Source of the DNA: Caballeronia catudaia
GTDB taxonomy: Bacteria; Pseudomonadota; Gammaproteobacteria; Burkholderiales; Burkholderiaceae
Direction of reading: 5' to 3'
Assembly (NCBI RefSeq): GCF_001544755.2
Contig: NZ_FCOF02000045.1
Coordinates: 1 to 52,362 of the forward strand
DNA: 52,362 bases
In this document: positions 1-8,557 of the stretch, piece after piece
Position numbering within the stretch: position 1 is the stretch's first letter
How the letters are laid out: every line of letters begins with the position of its first letter
Translations under genes and position numbers: made by a program
The notes under the pieces: generated by a model
Database searches by the model: none
Seen by the model: only the letters and a program-made list of their open reading frames with translations
What the model was told of the DNA's origin: nothing

Positions 1-1130
1 GCGCTGCTCAAGCAAGTCGGTTCGGTGATAGGCCGCTTCGACCTTGTTCGCCACGGTATGCGCGAGCGCGCGCTCTGCAAGATCGCGAGCGTAGCCATGT
101 TCACTAGCACAATCGCGGAAGCTGCTGCGGAATCCGTGCGCCGTGGCGATGCGTCCGGGGGTATCACTCTTCGCTTGAACGCGGCGCAGAAAGGACGTTA
201 GGGCCATGTCGCTGAGTACCTTTCCGTGTGGTGACGGGAAGACAAGCGTTTCAACCGCTTGACGAGTGCGAGAGCGGGCGCGGGCGCGGGTAGCGCCACG
301 CGATGCGGTTCCTTCGCTCTCATTCTGTGCGGCGGAACGGTCCAAATACCTGTCTTCAGGTCAAATTCCCCAAATCGCGCCGCGTACTTCGCCGCTTCGC
401 GCCGCCGTCAAGATCAGAAAGAGCAGGGCGGCGCGCGTGGCTTCGCCTTGCTTGAGTTCCGAAACATGGTTTTTGACGATGCAGAACATCGCGCCAAGGC
501 ATAGCGGGCTGATGCTCTTTCTTACCGCCCTGCTTCGGCAGAATGTGATCGACCACGCTGACAGGGTTCGCCGTGACATGACCATGCGCCCAAGCCCATT
601 GCATGACCGCGTGCATCCGCTGACGGACGCGGCTGGCGGTTTCCTGCTTTTCGAGGCAGATCGCTCTTAGAACTTCAGCAATCGGCGGGCGTGATCGCGT
701 AGAGTTTCTTCGCGCCGAGTTTCGGAAAGACATACGCCTGTAGTGTGTTGATCCACTGGTCGGCGTGCTTCGCGTTCTTCCAGCCCGGTTTCAGTTCTGT
801 GTGAACTTCCCGCGCCGCTTTCTCGAAGGTGAGTGCAGCAGCGGCGACTGCGGCTTTTTCGCGCTCGCTGTTTCGCTGGTCGATCGGATCGTCGCCCGCG
901 TCGAGGGTTCGACGCATCGCGAGCGCATTCTCCCGAGCGTCTGCAATGGTTGTGTTCGGGTACGTGTCGAGGCCCGCATCGCGACGCTTGCCCGTGTTTA
1001 GACTTGTAAAACGAAAGGTCCATTTGCCGCCAGTCTTGGTGGGCGCGAGGAAAAGCCCCGTTACCTTGCCGTCGAAAACCGGCTTGTCGTCCGGTCGCAA
1101 TGCCTTTGCTTGTTTGTCTGTCAGTGCCAT
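1..1130 (-). pseudogene. P4-type tyrosine integrase, multiply frameshifted, 3' end beyond window
   Basis: A tyrosine site-specific recombinase of the P4/DUF4102 family that would integrate and excise a genomic island. The N-terminal arm-binding domain starts at the ATG at 1130 (MALTDKQAKALRPDDK) and is intact to about 675. The core then continues in a second frame (HAVMQWAWAHGHVTANPVS, about 690-510), a third (ILTAARSGEVRGAIW, about 370-410) and, after another shift near 360, as DLKTGIWTVPPHRM. A further shift lies near 255-275 before VFPSPHGKVLSDMALTSFL. The catalytic core is recognisable: Arg in AARSGEVRG, HGFR, and the terminal AYHRTDLLEQR with the Tyr nucleophile. At least four reading-frame breaks in about 1.1 kb mean no functional enzyme unless the breaks are sequencing errors. 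It marks the right end of a decayed island lying mostly left of the window. Confidence 0.85.
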
Positions 1131-1212
1131 TTTCAGCCCATCATAGACAGAAATTGGAACTTGATGGAACGCGTCGGAATCTGTTACGGCGGTCCCTCTT
1201 CGCCAGATTCTC

Positions 1213-1243
1213 AAGCCCTTGATCTTCAGGGGCTTTTTTTTTT
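1213..1243 (+). terminator. Strong rho-independent terminator, + strand, orphan
   Basis: A ten-base-pair stem (AAGCCCTTGA / TCAGGGGCTT, one G-U pair) with a TCT loop runs straight into a run of ten T residues. No plus-strand gene ends just upstream, since the integrase points the other way. It may be the surviving host terminator of whatever gene or RNA served as the island's target. It also overlaps the 3' end of a small minus-strand reading frame. Confidence 0.65.
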
Positions 1244-1516
1244 CTGCGCCGCTCGTCGAGTTGAGCGTCGCGTATCGCGCGTTTCGATGACGTGCGTGAA
1301 ACGCAGCACCTCGTTGTTTCGAAAGATCGCGACAACTCGATACAGCAGCCATCGAGCTTCCGGCGTTTCACGATCGATCGAAAGCTCACCGATGATCAGA
1401 AAATCGGGATTCCTACGTATTTGCGGCGAGAAGAGGAAGCGAGGCGCGCGCGCATCACAGTATTTGAGCAGGGAAAAATCAGGCGGGAATGTTGTCGTAA
1501 GAGTAGTGGGCGCCAT
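1226..1516 (-). CDS. Small hypothetical protein (96 aa)
   Basis: I do not recognise a family. The frame MAPTTLTTTFPPDFS...RAAQKKKSP has balanced composition with a plausible hydrophobic core (NPDFLIIGELSIDR, ARWLLYRVVAIFR). The ATG at 1516 is preceded by AGAGG seven bases upstream, which supports real translation. The KKK near the C-terminus is the reverse reading of the T-run of the plus-strand terminator, so the 3' end overlaps it. It sits just outside the decayed integrase and may be host or island DNA. Competing frames here have poorer composition, but this remains a short orphan. Confidence 0.45.
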   Translation of the reverse strand: MAPTTLTTTFPPDFSLLKYCDARAPRFLFSPQIRRNPDFLIIGELSIDRETPEARWLLYRVVAIFRNNEVLRFTHVIETRDTRRSTRRAAQKKKSP

Positions 1517-1674
1517 GGCATGACTGCGCCTCTAATAATGCTCGATGAACTCTCGCACATGGCAGGGCGCAGCGGCGCATGTCACCCACCTCTTACGACA
1601 TTCAGAAGCATAGTCGATGCAACTCGGAATGGAATCGGAAAAGTCGCGATATTCTCCGCGTGAACCGCAAACCA

Positions 1675-1941
1675 TCAGCGGCGGGCAGTGTTGCTTTGCG
1701 AGTGCGAATCCTGAGCGAATGCGGCGATCGGATCGTCGCCGGCTGTCGCGGCGGCGGTTTGCCGCGGCGCGCTTTGAACGGACTTCGCGGTTTTGCGCGA
1801 TGCAGCAGGCTGCGGCTGCGGCTGCGCGCGTGCAACTTCCGCGTTCGTCATCCAGTGTTCGGTGTACTGCGCGCGAGCGGCCATCGCGCTGAACAGAAAC
1901 GCGACGGCGATTGGCGTCAGCAGGACGGTTGAGGTTCGCAT
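1675..1941 (-). CDS. Small exported protein (88 aa), Gln/Ala-rich
   Basis: The protein begins MRTSTVLLTPIAVAFLFSAM and continues AARAQ, a classical Sec signal peptide with a likely cleavage after ARA. A short mature region follows, rich in Gln, Ala and Ser and probably disordered (PQPQPAAS, TAAATAGDDPIAAFAQD). Small periplasmic proteins of this layout are common and mostly unstudied in Burkholderiaceae; the function is unknown. I chose the start at 1941 because the signal peptide begins exactly there; the frame stays open further upstream but with poor sequence. No clear Shine-Dalgarno sequence is visible. Confidence 0.65.
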   Translation of the reverse strand: MRTSTVLLTPIAVAFLFSAMAARAQYTEHWMTNAEVARAQPQPQPAASRKTAKSVQSAPRQTAAATAGDDPIAAFAQDSHSQSNTARR

Positions 1942-2017
1942 GGTGTTGTCGTTGGGTCGGAAAGGAGCGCATTGCGGAGCGACGTCAGGAGGGACACGCG
2001 ATTTTGCCCGCCACGAA

Positions 2018-2044
2018 TGAAAAGCCCCGCGTGGGCCGCGGGGC
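2018..2044 (-). terminator. Rho-independent terminator for the 2086-2460 gene
   Basis: On the minus strand GCCCCGC (2044-2038) pairs with GCGGGGC (2030-2024) around a seven-base loop and is followed by TTTTC. It lies about 40 bp downstream of the stop of the minus-strand gene at 2086-2460. Confidence 0.7.
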
Positions 2045-2085
2045 ATCGCGTCATCGCGCCGATGGCAGGCGCGATATGGGAAAGC

Positions 2086-2460
2086 TCAATGCGGGATCAA
2101 CAACTGAGCGGGCTGATTTTCGGCATCGTAGTGGAGGGCCGAATTCGCTGCCTGCTCTTCGTGGACCAGAACCTCGCGCGCTGCCTGAGCGCCTCGCTCA
2201 TAGCCTGACTTCGTTGCGTGCTCTTCGAGCGCGGCGATGAGCGGCAACTGTTCTTCCGCGACCGAGCGCATCAGTTCCAGCATGTCCCGGCGCACCGTTT
2301 CCGGATAGGCGCAGAAGCGCTCGAAGCCGCCCGGCGCGGCAACGATATTCACGAGCGACGTCAGCAGCCGCGCGCGATTGCCGCAGTGCTCGCTGATCTG
2401 CACCAATTGCGAGAGCGTCGCGTGGCCGTGCGCATCGACGGAAATTCGCAGCTTGTTCAT
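2086..2460 (-). CDS. Conserved-type hypothetical protein (124 aa)
   Basis: Reads MNKLRISVDAHGHATLSQLV and ends QPAQLLIPH. The chain is mixed alpha/beta with a helical, acidic middle (RDMLELMRSVAEEQ). No signal peptide, membrane segment or metal motif is seen, so it is probably a small cytosolic protein of unknown role. The ATG at 2460 is preceded by AGAGG about seven bases upstream, which decides this start over the upstream in-frame ATG. A strong terminator follows the stop, so it looks monocistronic. Confidence 0.65.
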   Translation of the reverse strand: MNKLRISVDAHGHATLSQLVQISEHCGNRARLLTSLVNIVAAPGGFERFCAYPETVRRDMLELMRSVAEEQLPLIAALEEHATKSGYERGAQAAREVLVHEEQAANSALHYDAENQPAQLLIPH

Positions 2461-2540
2461 CACTAAGCCTCTTCTTTTAGATAACGAGAAGGCCTGCATT
2501 TAAGCCGCTTCAGCAGTGGAAAACGACCGGACAATTCCTA

Positions 2541-2849
2541 TTACTTGCGTACCATACGCGCCTCTTTCTCGTCGAGCAGTGGCTCGAACGCCCACCACAG
2601 CGCGCGCAAACGCCGAAGCGTCGAGCGCATCCGTTCGAGCAGCGCGGCGTCGGTGCGCCCGGCCATCAACTCCGTTTGCTGAAAGGCTTCGGTCGCGAGC
2701 GGGGCCGTCAGCATGACGAAAGCATCGGCGACAGGCTGATCGCGAAGTGAGAAGGGTTCGGAGACGCGGGAGCGAGCGGCGGCAGGGTGAGAACCGAGCG
2801 AGCTGCTGAGGCTCTTCCGTGCGAGCGCTGGGTCGAAATTCAGTGTCAT
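2541..2849 (-). CDS. Hypothetical protein (102 aa), helical
   Basis: From MTLNFDPALARKSL the frame has coherent amphipathic helices (DAALLERMRSTLRRLRALWW, then FEPLLDEKEARMV). It is small, soluble and not assignable to a family I recognise. The ATG at 2849 is taken as start; an in-frame GTG at 2864 adds five residues but has no ribosome-binding site. It stands alone between the 2086-2460 gene and the phosphate transporter. Confidence 0.55.
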   Translation of the reverse strand: MTLNFDPALARKSLSSSLGSHPAAARSRVSEPFSLRDQPVADAFVMLTAPLATEAFQQTELMAGRTDAALLERMRSTLRRLRALWWAFEPLLDEKEARMVRK

Positions 2850-3139
2850 CGTCTCGGTATGCACTTGTTTCGCACGACGCTTCGTTCTGCTTGTGCTTCA
2901 GTCGTGCGCCGGCGTTCTGTGCCGGTCGTCGAAGGTGCTGGCCGGAAACATAGACATGCCAAATGTCATGCCGATGACAGAGCCTCGAAATTTCGATGAA
3001 ATCGTACTCGTTCACACGCAACGCGTCGTTGCTTCGCGCGGTGAAAGCTTTATGCGAACTGTTGACACAAAAGATTCATGATCCGGCGCCTCGGCGGAAA
3101 GTATGCTGAGCACCGCTACGGCAAACGCGCGAGGCAATC

Positions 3140-4726
3140 ATGCCGGACATCGCATTTCCCCAGCAAGGCGGCGTCAGTGAACGCGCCCGCCGCACCAGCC
3201 TCTTCGTCTTCTTTCTTATTCTCATCGGCGGCGCCGGTTATGTCGGGCTCCATCTCGCGTCCGATCTCGAATCCGTCCGGCTGAGTTCAGCACTGCCTTA
3301 TTTCCTGCTCGGTGTCGCGCTCCTGATCGCGCTCGGATTCGAGTTCGTCAATGGCTTTCACGACACCGCGAACGCGGTCGCGACCGTCATCTATACGCAC
3401 TCGCTCACACCGAATCTCGCGGTCGTCTGGTCGGGCGCGTGGAACTTCATCGGGGTGCTGGTTTCGAGTGGCGCCGTTGCGTTCGGCATCCTGCAACTGC
3501 TGCCCGTCGAACTGATTCTGCAGGTCGGCAGCAGCGCGGGCTTCGCGATGGTCTTCGCACTGCTCATCGCCGCGATCATCTGGAACCTGGCGACGTGGTA
3601 CTTCGGCTTGCCGTCGTCGAGTTCGCATACGCTGATCGGCTCGATCATCGGCGTGGGGCTGATGAATCAGCTCATGCGCGGACCGAACGGCACGAGCGGC
3701 GTCGACTGGTCGCAGGCGGCGGGTGTCGGGAAGTCCCTGCTGCTCTCGCCGATCGTCGGCTTCATCTGCGCGGGGCTTTTGCTGCTGTTGTTGAAGGCGC
3801 TCGTGAAGGTGCCGGCGCTCTATAAGGAGCCGAAGAAGAATCACCCGCCGCCGTTCTGGATTCGCGCGCTGCTGATCCTGACCTGCACGGGCGTGTCGTT
3901 TGCGCACGGCTCAAACGACGGGCAAAAAGGCATGGGTCTCATCATGCTGATCCTGATCGGCACGGTGCCGACGGCTTACGCGCTGAACAAGGCAGTGAGC
4001 CCCGCCGAGACGCAGAGTTTCGTGGCCGTGGCGCACGATGCCTCCGCGACGTTCGCGAAGTACACCAATAACGCGCCGGCTTCCTCCGACGCGCGCGAGG
4101 ACGTGCAATCCTACGTGCGCACCCGTCAGCTTTCGCCCGCGAGCTTGCCGGCGGTGAAGCAACTGACCGACGTCATCGCAAATCAGGTCGGCGCGTCGGG
4201 ATCGCTTGCGGCGGTGCCGCAAAACATGATCGACAACGTGCGCAACAACATGTACCTCGTGTCCGAGGCGATCCGCCTGATGGAGAGGGCGAACACGCCC
4301 GCGTTCGCGCCCGCGGACCGCGCGGTGATCGACAACTACAAGAAGCAGCTCGATCACGCGACGAAGTTCATTCCGACGTGGGTGAAGGTGGCGGTGGCGA
4401 TCGCGCTCGGCCTCGGCACGATGGTCGGCTGGAAGCGCATCGTCGTGACCGTCGGCGAGAAGATCGGCAAGCAGCATCTTACGTACGGGCAGGGCGCTTC
4501 GGCGGAGCTGGTCGCGATGCTGACCATCGGCGCCGCCGATGCCTACGGCCTGCCGGTCTCGACGACGCACGTGCTGTCTTCGGGCGTCGCCGGGACAATG
4601 GCGGCCAACGGTTCGGGGCTGCAATGGAACACCGTGCGCAGCCTCGTGCTCGCGTGGGTGCTGACGCTGCCCGCGTCCATCGCTCTGGCCGCCGGGCTCT
4701 ACTGGCTCTTCAGAGGCCTCTTCTGA
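3140..4726 (+). CDS. pitA: PiT-family inorganic phosphate transporter
   Basis: Low-affinity, proton- or cation-coupled inorganic phosphate (metal-phosphate) symporter of the inner membrane. The two PiT signature repeats are both present: GFHDTANAVAT at about residue 72 in the N-terminal half, and FAHGSNDGQKG at about 254 in the second half. The C-terminal TTHVLSSGVAG with preceding AADAYGLPVS matches the conserved PiT end. Ten or so hydrophobic segments flank a large hydrophilic loop (about residues 290-410) that is typical of the long bacterial PitA form; 528 residues is a normal length. TTGACA lies about 75 bp upstream (3062-3067) but I see no matching -10. It converges on the next gene with only 11 bp between stops and no visible terminator. 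Confidence 0.93.
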   Translation: MPDIAFPQQGGVSERARRTSLFVFFLILIGGAGYVGLHLASDLESVRLSSALPYFLLGVALLIALGFEFVNGFHDTANAVATVIYTHSLTPNLAVVWSGAWNFIGVLVSSGAVAFGILQLLPVELILQVGSSAGFAMVFALLIAAIIWNLATWYFGLPSSSSHTLIGSIIGVGLMNQLMRGPNGTSGVDWSQAAGVGKSLLLSPIVGFICAGLLLLLLKALVKVPALYKEPKKNHPPPFWIRALLILTCTGVSFAHGSNDGQKGMGLIMLILIGTVPTAYALNKAVSPAETQSFVAVAHDASATFAKYTNNAPASSDAREDVQSYVRTRQLSPASLPAVKQLTDVIANQVGASGSLAAVPQNMIDNVRNNMYLVSEAIRLMERANTPAFAPADRAVIDNYKKQLDHATKFIPTWVKVAVAIALGLGTMVGWKRIVVTVGEKIGKQHLTYGQGASAELVAMLTIGAADAYGLPVSTTHVLSSGVAGTMAANGSGLQWNTVRSLVLAWVLTLPASIALAAGLYWLFRGLF

Positions 4727-4737
4727 ACCGGTGACGC

Positions 4738-5241
4738 TCAGGCATTCGCCGGGCGGCCGGTCTTCACCGTTTCCAGCGCCCTGATCGCTTCGACGAGGCG
4801 CTTTTCCGTGGCAGCGTCGAGCATCGCGAGCGCCGCGCGCAGCAGTTCGCTCTTCTTCACGCGCACGCCGTTTTTCTGGCACTTCTCCTTCAGCGAGTCG
4901 ATCTTCGCGTAGTCCGACTTGGGCATCGTGAAGCTGTCGCGCATGACCTTTTCCTTCTTCACGCGCTTGGCTTTCGGCTCGGATTTCGGCTGACTCGCGA
5001 CGGCCTGCTCCGTGGCGGCGGTCTTCGTTGCGGGCGCTTTCACGGCCTGCTTTTTTGCGCTCTTCGGCGTGGCGGCGGGGGCGGCTGCCTTCGTCCCGGT
5101 CTTCGGCGTCGCGGGCGCTTTGGTTGGCGTGTTCTTGCTGACCTTGGCGTCGGGTTTGGCGTTCGTTGCAGCCTTGTCGGCGGCGCTCTTTGGGAAATGG
5201 AACGCCTTCTTGGTCGGGGCCTTGACTTGCGGTGTGCTCAT
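4738..5241 (-). CDS. Lys/Ala/Pro-rich, histone H1-like protein (167 aa)
   Basis: The first about 95 residues are a disordered, basic Ala-Lys-Pro-Thr tract with repeated TKAPAT, AKK and KAP motifs, resembling the tails of H1-like bacterial DNA-binding proteins. The last about 70 residues form a folded helical module (MPKSDYAKIDSLKEKCQ, then SELLRAALAMLD) that looks like a ribbon-helix-helix or small dimerisation unit. A nucleoid-associated or DNA-compacting role is an inference from composition. The ATG at 5241 has a strong AAGGAG site about eight bases upstream, and an AT-rich TATATACT just before it could be a -10 element. Confidence 0.7.
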   Translation of the reverse strand: MSTPQVKAPTKKAFHFPKSAADKAATNAKPDAKVSKNTPTKAPATPKTGTKAAAPAATPKSAKKQAVKAPATKTAATEQAVASQPKSEPKAKRVKKEKVMRDSFTMPKSDYAKIDSLKEKCQKNGVRVKKSELLRAALAMLDAATEKRLVEAIRALETVKTGRPANA

Positions 5242-5412
5242 CCGTTTTCTCCTTTTCGTGTGTGGAGAAAACAGTATATACGGTTTATGAGCGCGCCAAA
5301 CCCGATGGCGCGCTCCGAAACGCGTTTCACTTCAACGGGATAGACGCGTAGCCATCGAGTTATCTACACGCTTGTCCACCGAAACTGTGGACAAGCGCGT
5401 GAGATGGTCGCG

Positions 5413-6480
5413 TTATTTGCGGTGACCGTGTCCCTGATCGTCGTGGTCGTCGTGATCGTCCCGATCGAAACGGCAAGCCTTGCCATCGCGCCCCTTCGCG
5501 CCCTGCAGACGTTGCGCGACATAGCCTTGCAAGTCGTCGGGGTCGATCGCGAAGACGAAGAACCTGTTCGGATTGTCGATGCCGTCCGGGTGATTCGTGT
5601 CCTTCGGTGCCGAGAAAGTCGTTGTCGTTCGCGATGAACAGAGTGTGCTTCAGCCTGCCGCGGACGCGCACGTCAGGACCAAACGCGAGACTCTCGATCT
5701 TCGCGGGGATGTCGGCGGGTTTGAAGCCGTAAGCCGTCACCGCCTTCACGACGTCGAGGAACAAGGTCTTCTTGATCGCGTAGGGCGGGAGGTCGCTTTC
5801 GCCGCTCGCCTGGCTCACGTCCTGCGCGCCCGAGATATCCACGTGATAGAGCTGCTTGAATTTGGCGGTCGAGTCGTCGCCGAGTCCTTTGCCGTCGCGC
5901 TCGCCGAGCAGAAACTCGTGATCGTTCACGGCGACGATATCGCTGATCGTCGGATAGTTCGGTTTGCCGGCGGTGCCGATATCGGTGAGCGGATACGCGA
6001 ATGGCGCCGTCTTTCCGGTGCGCACGTCGATTCGCAGGATGCGCGTGTACGCGCCGTTCGTGCCGCCGTCCTGAATCAGCGGGCATGCAGGAGCGTCGTG
6101 TCGGCGAGCGTGGGGTTCAGCGTGTACGGCAGCGCGTCGCCTTTGCCGCCCGCTTCGAGACGCAGGTTCAGCGTCTGGAAGCGATTGATGTACGACGCGG
6201 TGTCGTCGATGGCCTTGTTGTAAGCGATCGCGTTCGGGCCGCGGTCGGGCACGGCGAGAAACGTGTCGCAGCCGGCGTAAGCGAGACCGGAGCCGAGGCC
6301 GCCGAGCAGGTTGCCCGGCGCGCCGTTTTCGAGCGGCGCGGCCGTCGCATCCGAGCGATCGGCGCCGTTGCCGCTCAACTGGCCGATGGCGATGAGATCG
6401 ACGCTCGCCCACGCGGACGAGCACGCGACGGTCAACGCGGACAACGCAAACGACAAGGCACAGGCACGAGCGCGAATCAT
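5413..6480 (-). pseudogene. Exported esterase-like phytase-family protein, two frameshifts
   Basis: The protein belongs to the esterase-like activity of phytase (beta-propeller) family that is predicted to act on phosphoesters in the periplasm. It opens with a signal peptide (MIRARACALSFALSALTVAC, then SSAWA) and GLGSGLAYAGCDTFLAVPDR. The first frame stops after TLLHAR near 6078; the chain resumes one frame over as LIQDGGTNGAYTRILRIDV and runs to NDNDFLGTEG, where a second one-base shift near 5608 restores DTNHPDGIDNPNRFFVFAI. It ends in a His/Asp-rich tail (DRDDHDDHDDQGHGHRK). Everything apart from the two shifts is well preserved, so either very recent inactivation or sequencing indels fit. 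It follows a glycerophosphodiesterase relict, consistent with a former phosphate-scavenging pair. Confidence 0.75.
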
Positions 6481-6526
6481 GACGATTCCTTCTGTTGAAT
6501 GAAGCGAAGCGTTGCAGCCCGCGCGC

Positions 6527-7027
6527 CTAGTGGCCGATTTCTTTCAGGTACGCCATGCGGGCCGCGAAGCCGGTGTTGGAAAAATCCGTGAACACGCCGT
6601 CGACGCCCAGCCGGAAGAATTTCAGGTATTCGGCGTTCGGATCGCCGTTGTAGTCCGCGGCCAGATACTTCTTCTCGTTGCGGAACGTGAAGACGTGCAC
6701 GAAGAGCCCGGCCTTGTGCGCATCGCTGATGACGCTCGTGGGCGGTCGTGTGGTCGCCTGAGCGGTCGAGCCGGTGAAGGGCGTGCCGTCGGGATTGGTC
6801 GCGGGGAAGGGCGCGATCTCGAGCGGCACGATCTGCGGTTTCCACGGGCCGATGCCGTCCGCGTAAGTCTTGATCTGCGCGAGGCCGGCAGGCGTGAGCA
6901 TCGCGTCGAACCAGCGCGGATCGCCGGCGACGGTCCAGTCGAACGGACGGCTGTCGGTGATTTCGTTGTAGATGACGGCGCCTGTGCGGTAATCGACATC
7001 GTATGCGTTGATCAGTTGCACGACCAT
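6527..7027 (-). pseudogene. Glycerophosphodiester phosphodiesterase, C-terminal remnant
   Basis: Only the C-terminal third of a periplasmic GlpQ/UgpQ-type TIM-barrel enzyme is present. Recognisable pieces are AHKAGLFVHVFTFRNE, DYNGDPNAEYLKFFRLGVDG and VFTDFSNTGF, which match the last strands of the barrel. The N-terminal part with the HRG catalytic motif and the metal-binding Glu/Asp/His is absent. An ATG at 7027 (MVVQLINAYDVD) happens to open the frame, but upstream DNA shows no continuation in any frame. It is therefore a 5'-truncated relict and should not be annotated as an active enzyme. It lies just upstream of the phytase-like gene on the same strand. Confidence 0.75.
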
Positions 7028-7152
7028 TTGGCTTCCCGTCCCCTATGATTTGTCCCCGCGCATTATTACGAACTGCGGGTGACGTCTGTATGACCAGGGA
7101 AGCGATCGCTTACTTTTTCGAGGCGGCTATTGAGCGCCGTGTAACTTTCAAT

Positions 7153-7177
7153 GAAAACGCCGGCGCGCGGCCGGCGT
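7153..7177 (-). terminator. Rho-independent terminator for the 7204-7479 gene
   Basis: On the minus strand ACGCCGG (7177-7171) pairs with CCGGCGT (7063-type complement at 7163-7157) around a seven-base GC loop and runs into TTTTC. It sits about 27 bp past the stop of the minus-strand gene at 7204-7479. Confidence 0.65.
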
Positions 7178-7203
7178 CCTTCGACCTCACTGCGTCGGGC
7201 TAG

Positions 7204-7479
7204 TTATTGTTTGATCGTCCCGGACGATTGCGAGCCTTGCGACTGATTCGGCGACATGCCTTGCTCGCGCTTTTGCATCAACGTTCCGCTGTCCGAGGTG
7301 CCGGGCTGCACACCGCCTTGCGAGGAGTCGCCTGTACGCGGGCTCGGCATCGGCTCGTTCTTGCCCGGTTGCATCTGCTGCTGGCGCTGCATCATCTGAT
7401 CGCGCGACATTTCCTGCGAAAGCGCCGCTGTGCTGGCGAGCGCGAGGAGCGCGCCAGTGATTACGGTGGTGGTTCTCAT
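7204..7479 (-). CDS. Small exported Gln/Met/Ser-rich protein (91 aa)
   Basis: The start MRTTTVITGALLALASTAAL followed by SQE is a signal peptide with predicted cleavage at about ALS. The mature part is low-complexity and hydrophilic (MMQRQQQMQPGKNEPMPSP, then SQGSQSSGTIKQ) and probably disordered. The function is unknown. The ATG at 7479 has AAGGAG about six bases upstream, which fixes the start; the longer upstream frame is not used. A terminator follows the stop. Confidence 0.7.
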   Translation of the reverse strand: MRTTTVITGALLALASTAALSQEMSRDQMMQRQQQMQPGKNEPMPSPRTGDSSQGGVQPGTSDSGTLMQKREQGMSPNQSQGSQSSGTIKQ

Positions 7480-7715
7480 GAACGTCTCCTTGAGTCGGGC
7501 GGCGGTCAGCCGCATACAGCGCTATCAGCATCGAGCGTGCCGCCTCCGACTTGCATAAGACTGCGCTTATTTATTTCTGAAAGCGCTCTAAAGAGTCCGA
7601 ATCCGGATAGCATATTCGGTAGGCGACAAGAGCGCGGGTCCATTACAATTCGCGATCCAAACAATCTCGAATTGCCAGAATCCGGCTCAATAGACTGAAC
7701 GCCACGGAGTATGTC

Positions 7716-8267
7716 ATGTCGATCACACTGAACGATTTACTTGAATGGCGCGATCGCTTGCCCGAAGAGTCGGGTGAGGAAGCGCATATGGTGGGCGCCT
7801 TGATCGCGCGCCGCGAAGCGGAATTGCGCTCGCGCATCGCTGATTCGATCGCAATGGCAAGCCAGCACGAAAACTGGAAATTGCAGCGCTGCGCAGCGAT
7901 TGCGCGGCGCGTCGAACAAGCTCCGGTCGCGCAACTCGAATCTGTTCACGCATTTTTTCAAAATCGGTGCGAAGGACGGCTGGATATCGAAACGCCGGCC
8001 GTACTTTCGGTATTCTTCGCGCAGGAACGCGCTCCGGTTCAAGCTCCTGTCACGGTGACGGCCGCCGCCGCTTCGCCTTCGCCGGTTGCCAGTCTGCACG
8101 GGGCAATGGGCAGGTTGGAATCGAGCATCGCCACGACGCCGGGCGTGCCGTGCGGTATTCAGGGAATCAGGATCATGCGCATGGTCGCGTTGATGTCAAA
8201 GGCGCGTTCCGCACAGATCGAGAAAATGAGAATGACCGGCGCGCAAGCGTATTATCGTCACTCTTGA
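7716..8267 (+). CDS. Hypothetical protein (183 aa)
   Basis: The N-terminal half is a helical domain (LNDLLEWRDRLPEESGEEAH, then AELRSRIADSIAMASQHENW). A Pro/Ala/Val linker follows around residues 108-130 (APVQAPVTVTAAAASPSP), and a C-terminal stretch has basic helices (MRMVALMSKARSAQIEKMRM). No signal peptide or known catalytic motif is seen and I do not recognise the family. GGAG lies eight bases before the chosen ATG; another ATG five bases earlier is out of frame. Confidence 0.65.
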   Translation: MSITLNDLLEWRDRLPEESGEEAHMVGALIARREAELRSRIADSIAMASQHENWKLQRCAAIARRVEQAPVAQLESVHAFFQNRCEGRLDIETPAVLSVFFAQERAPVQAPVTVTAAAASPSPVASLHGAMGRLESSIATTPGVPCGIQGIRIMRMVALMSKARSAQIEKMRMTGAQAYYRHS

Positions 8268-8557
8268 GCTCAATCGTTTCACGCGGCGGGATACGATTTA
8301 CGCCGCATGAATTTCACTTCAACTTGCGGAAAAAGGCGCTATCGCACCGGTGTTTTATCCGCTTCGTTTGAAACGCCAAACGTCTCGCCTATACTGAATC
8401 AACAGCTTATTCGAACAAGAACGCGTCGGCGCCGTTCGTCATGCAGATTGGCAATCGCTGCATTCAGGAAATTCGAATAACGCTCGCGGTCCTGTCATTC
8501 CGCCGGACACATTGCATGACGGCTGGTCCCGACGAGGGATGCGGCCAGGGAGCCATC

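Noticed and set aside
1165..1215. Possible tRNA-Ser 3' end (attachment remnant) ending CTCTTCGCCA before the orphan terminator
   Set aside because: The last bases resemble a tRNA-Ser acceptor end, but the distance to a T-loop-like sequence is about nine bases too long and no cloverleaf can be drawn, so no att site is claimed.
3287..4882. Long minus-strand frames opposite the phosphate transporter
   Set aside because: Shadow composition (Arg/Asp/His-rich), no ribosome-binding site, and the plus-strand PiT gene is unambiguous.
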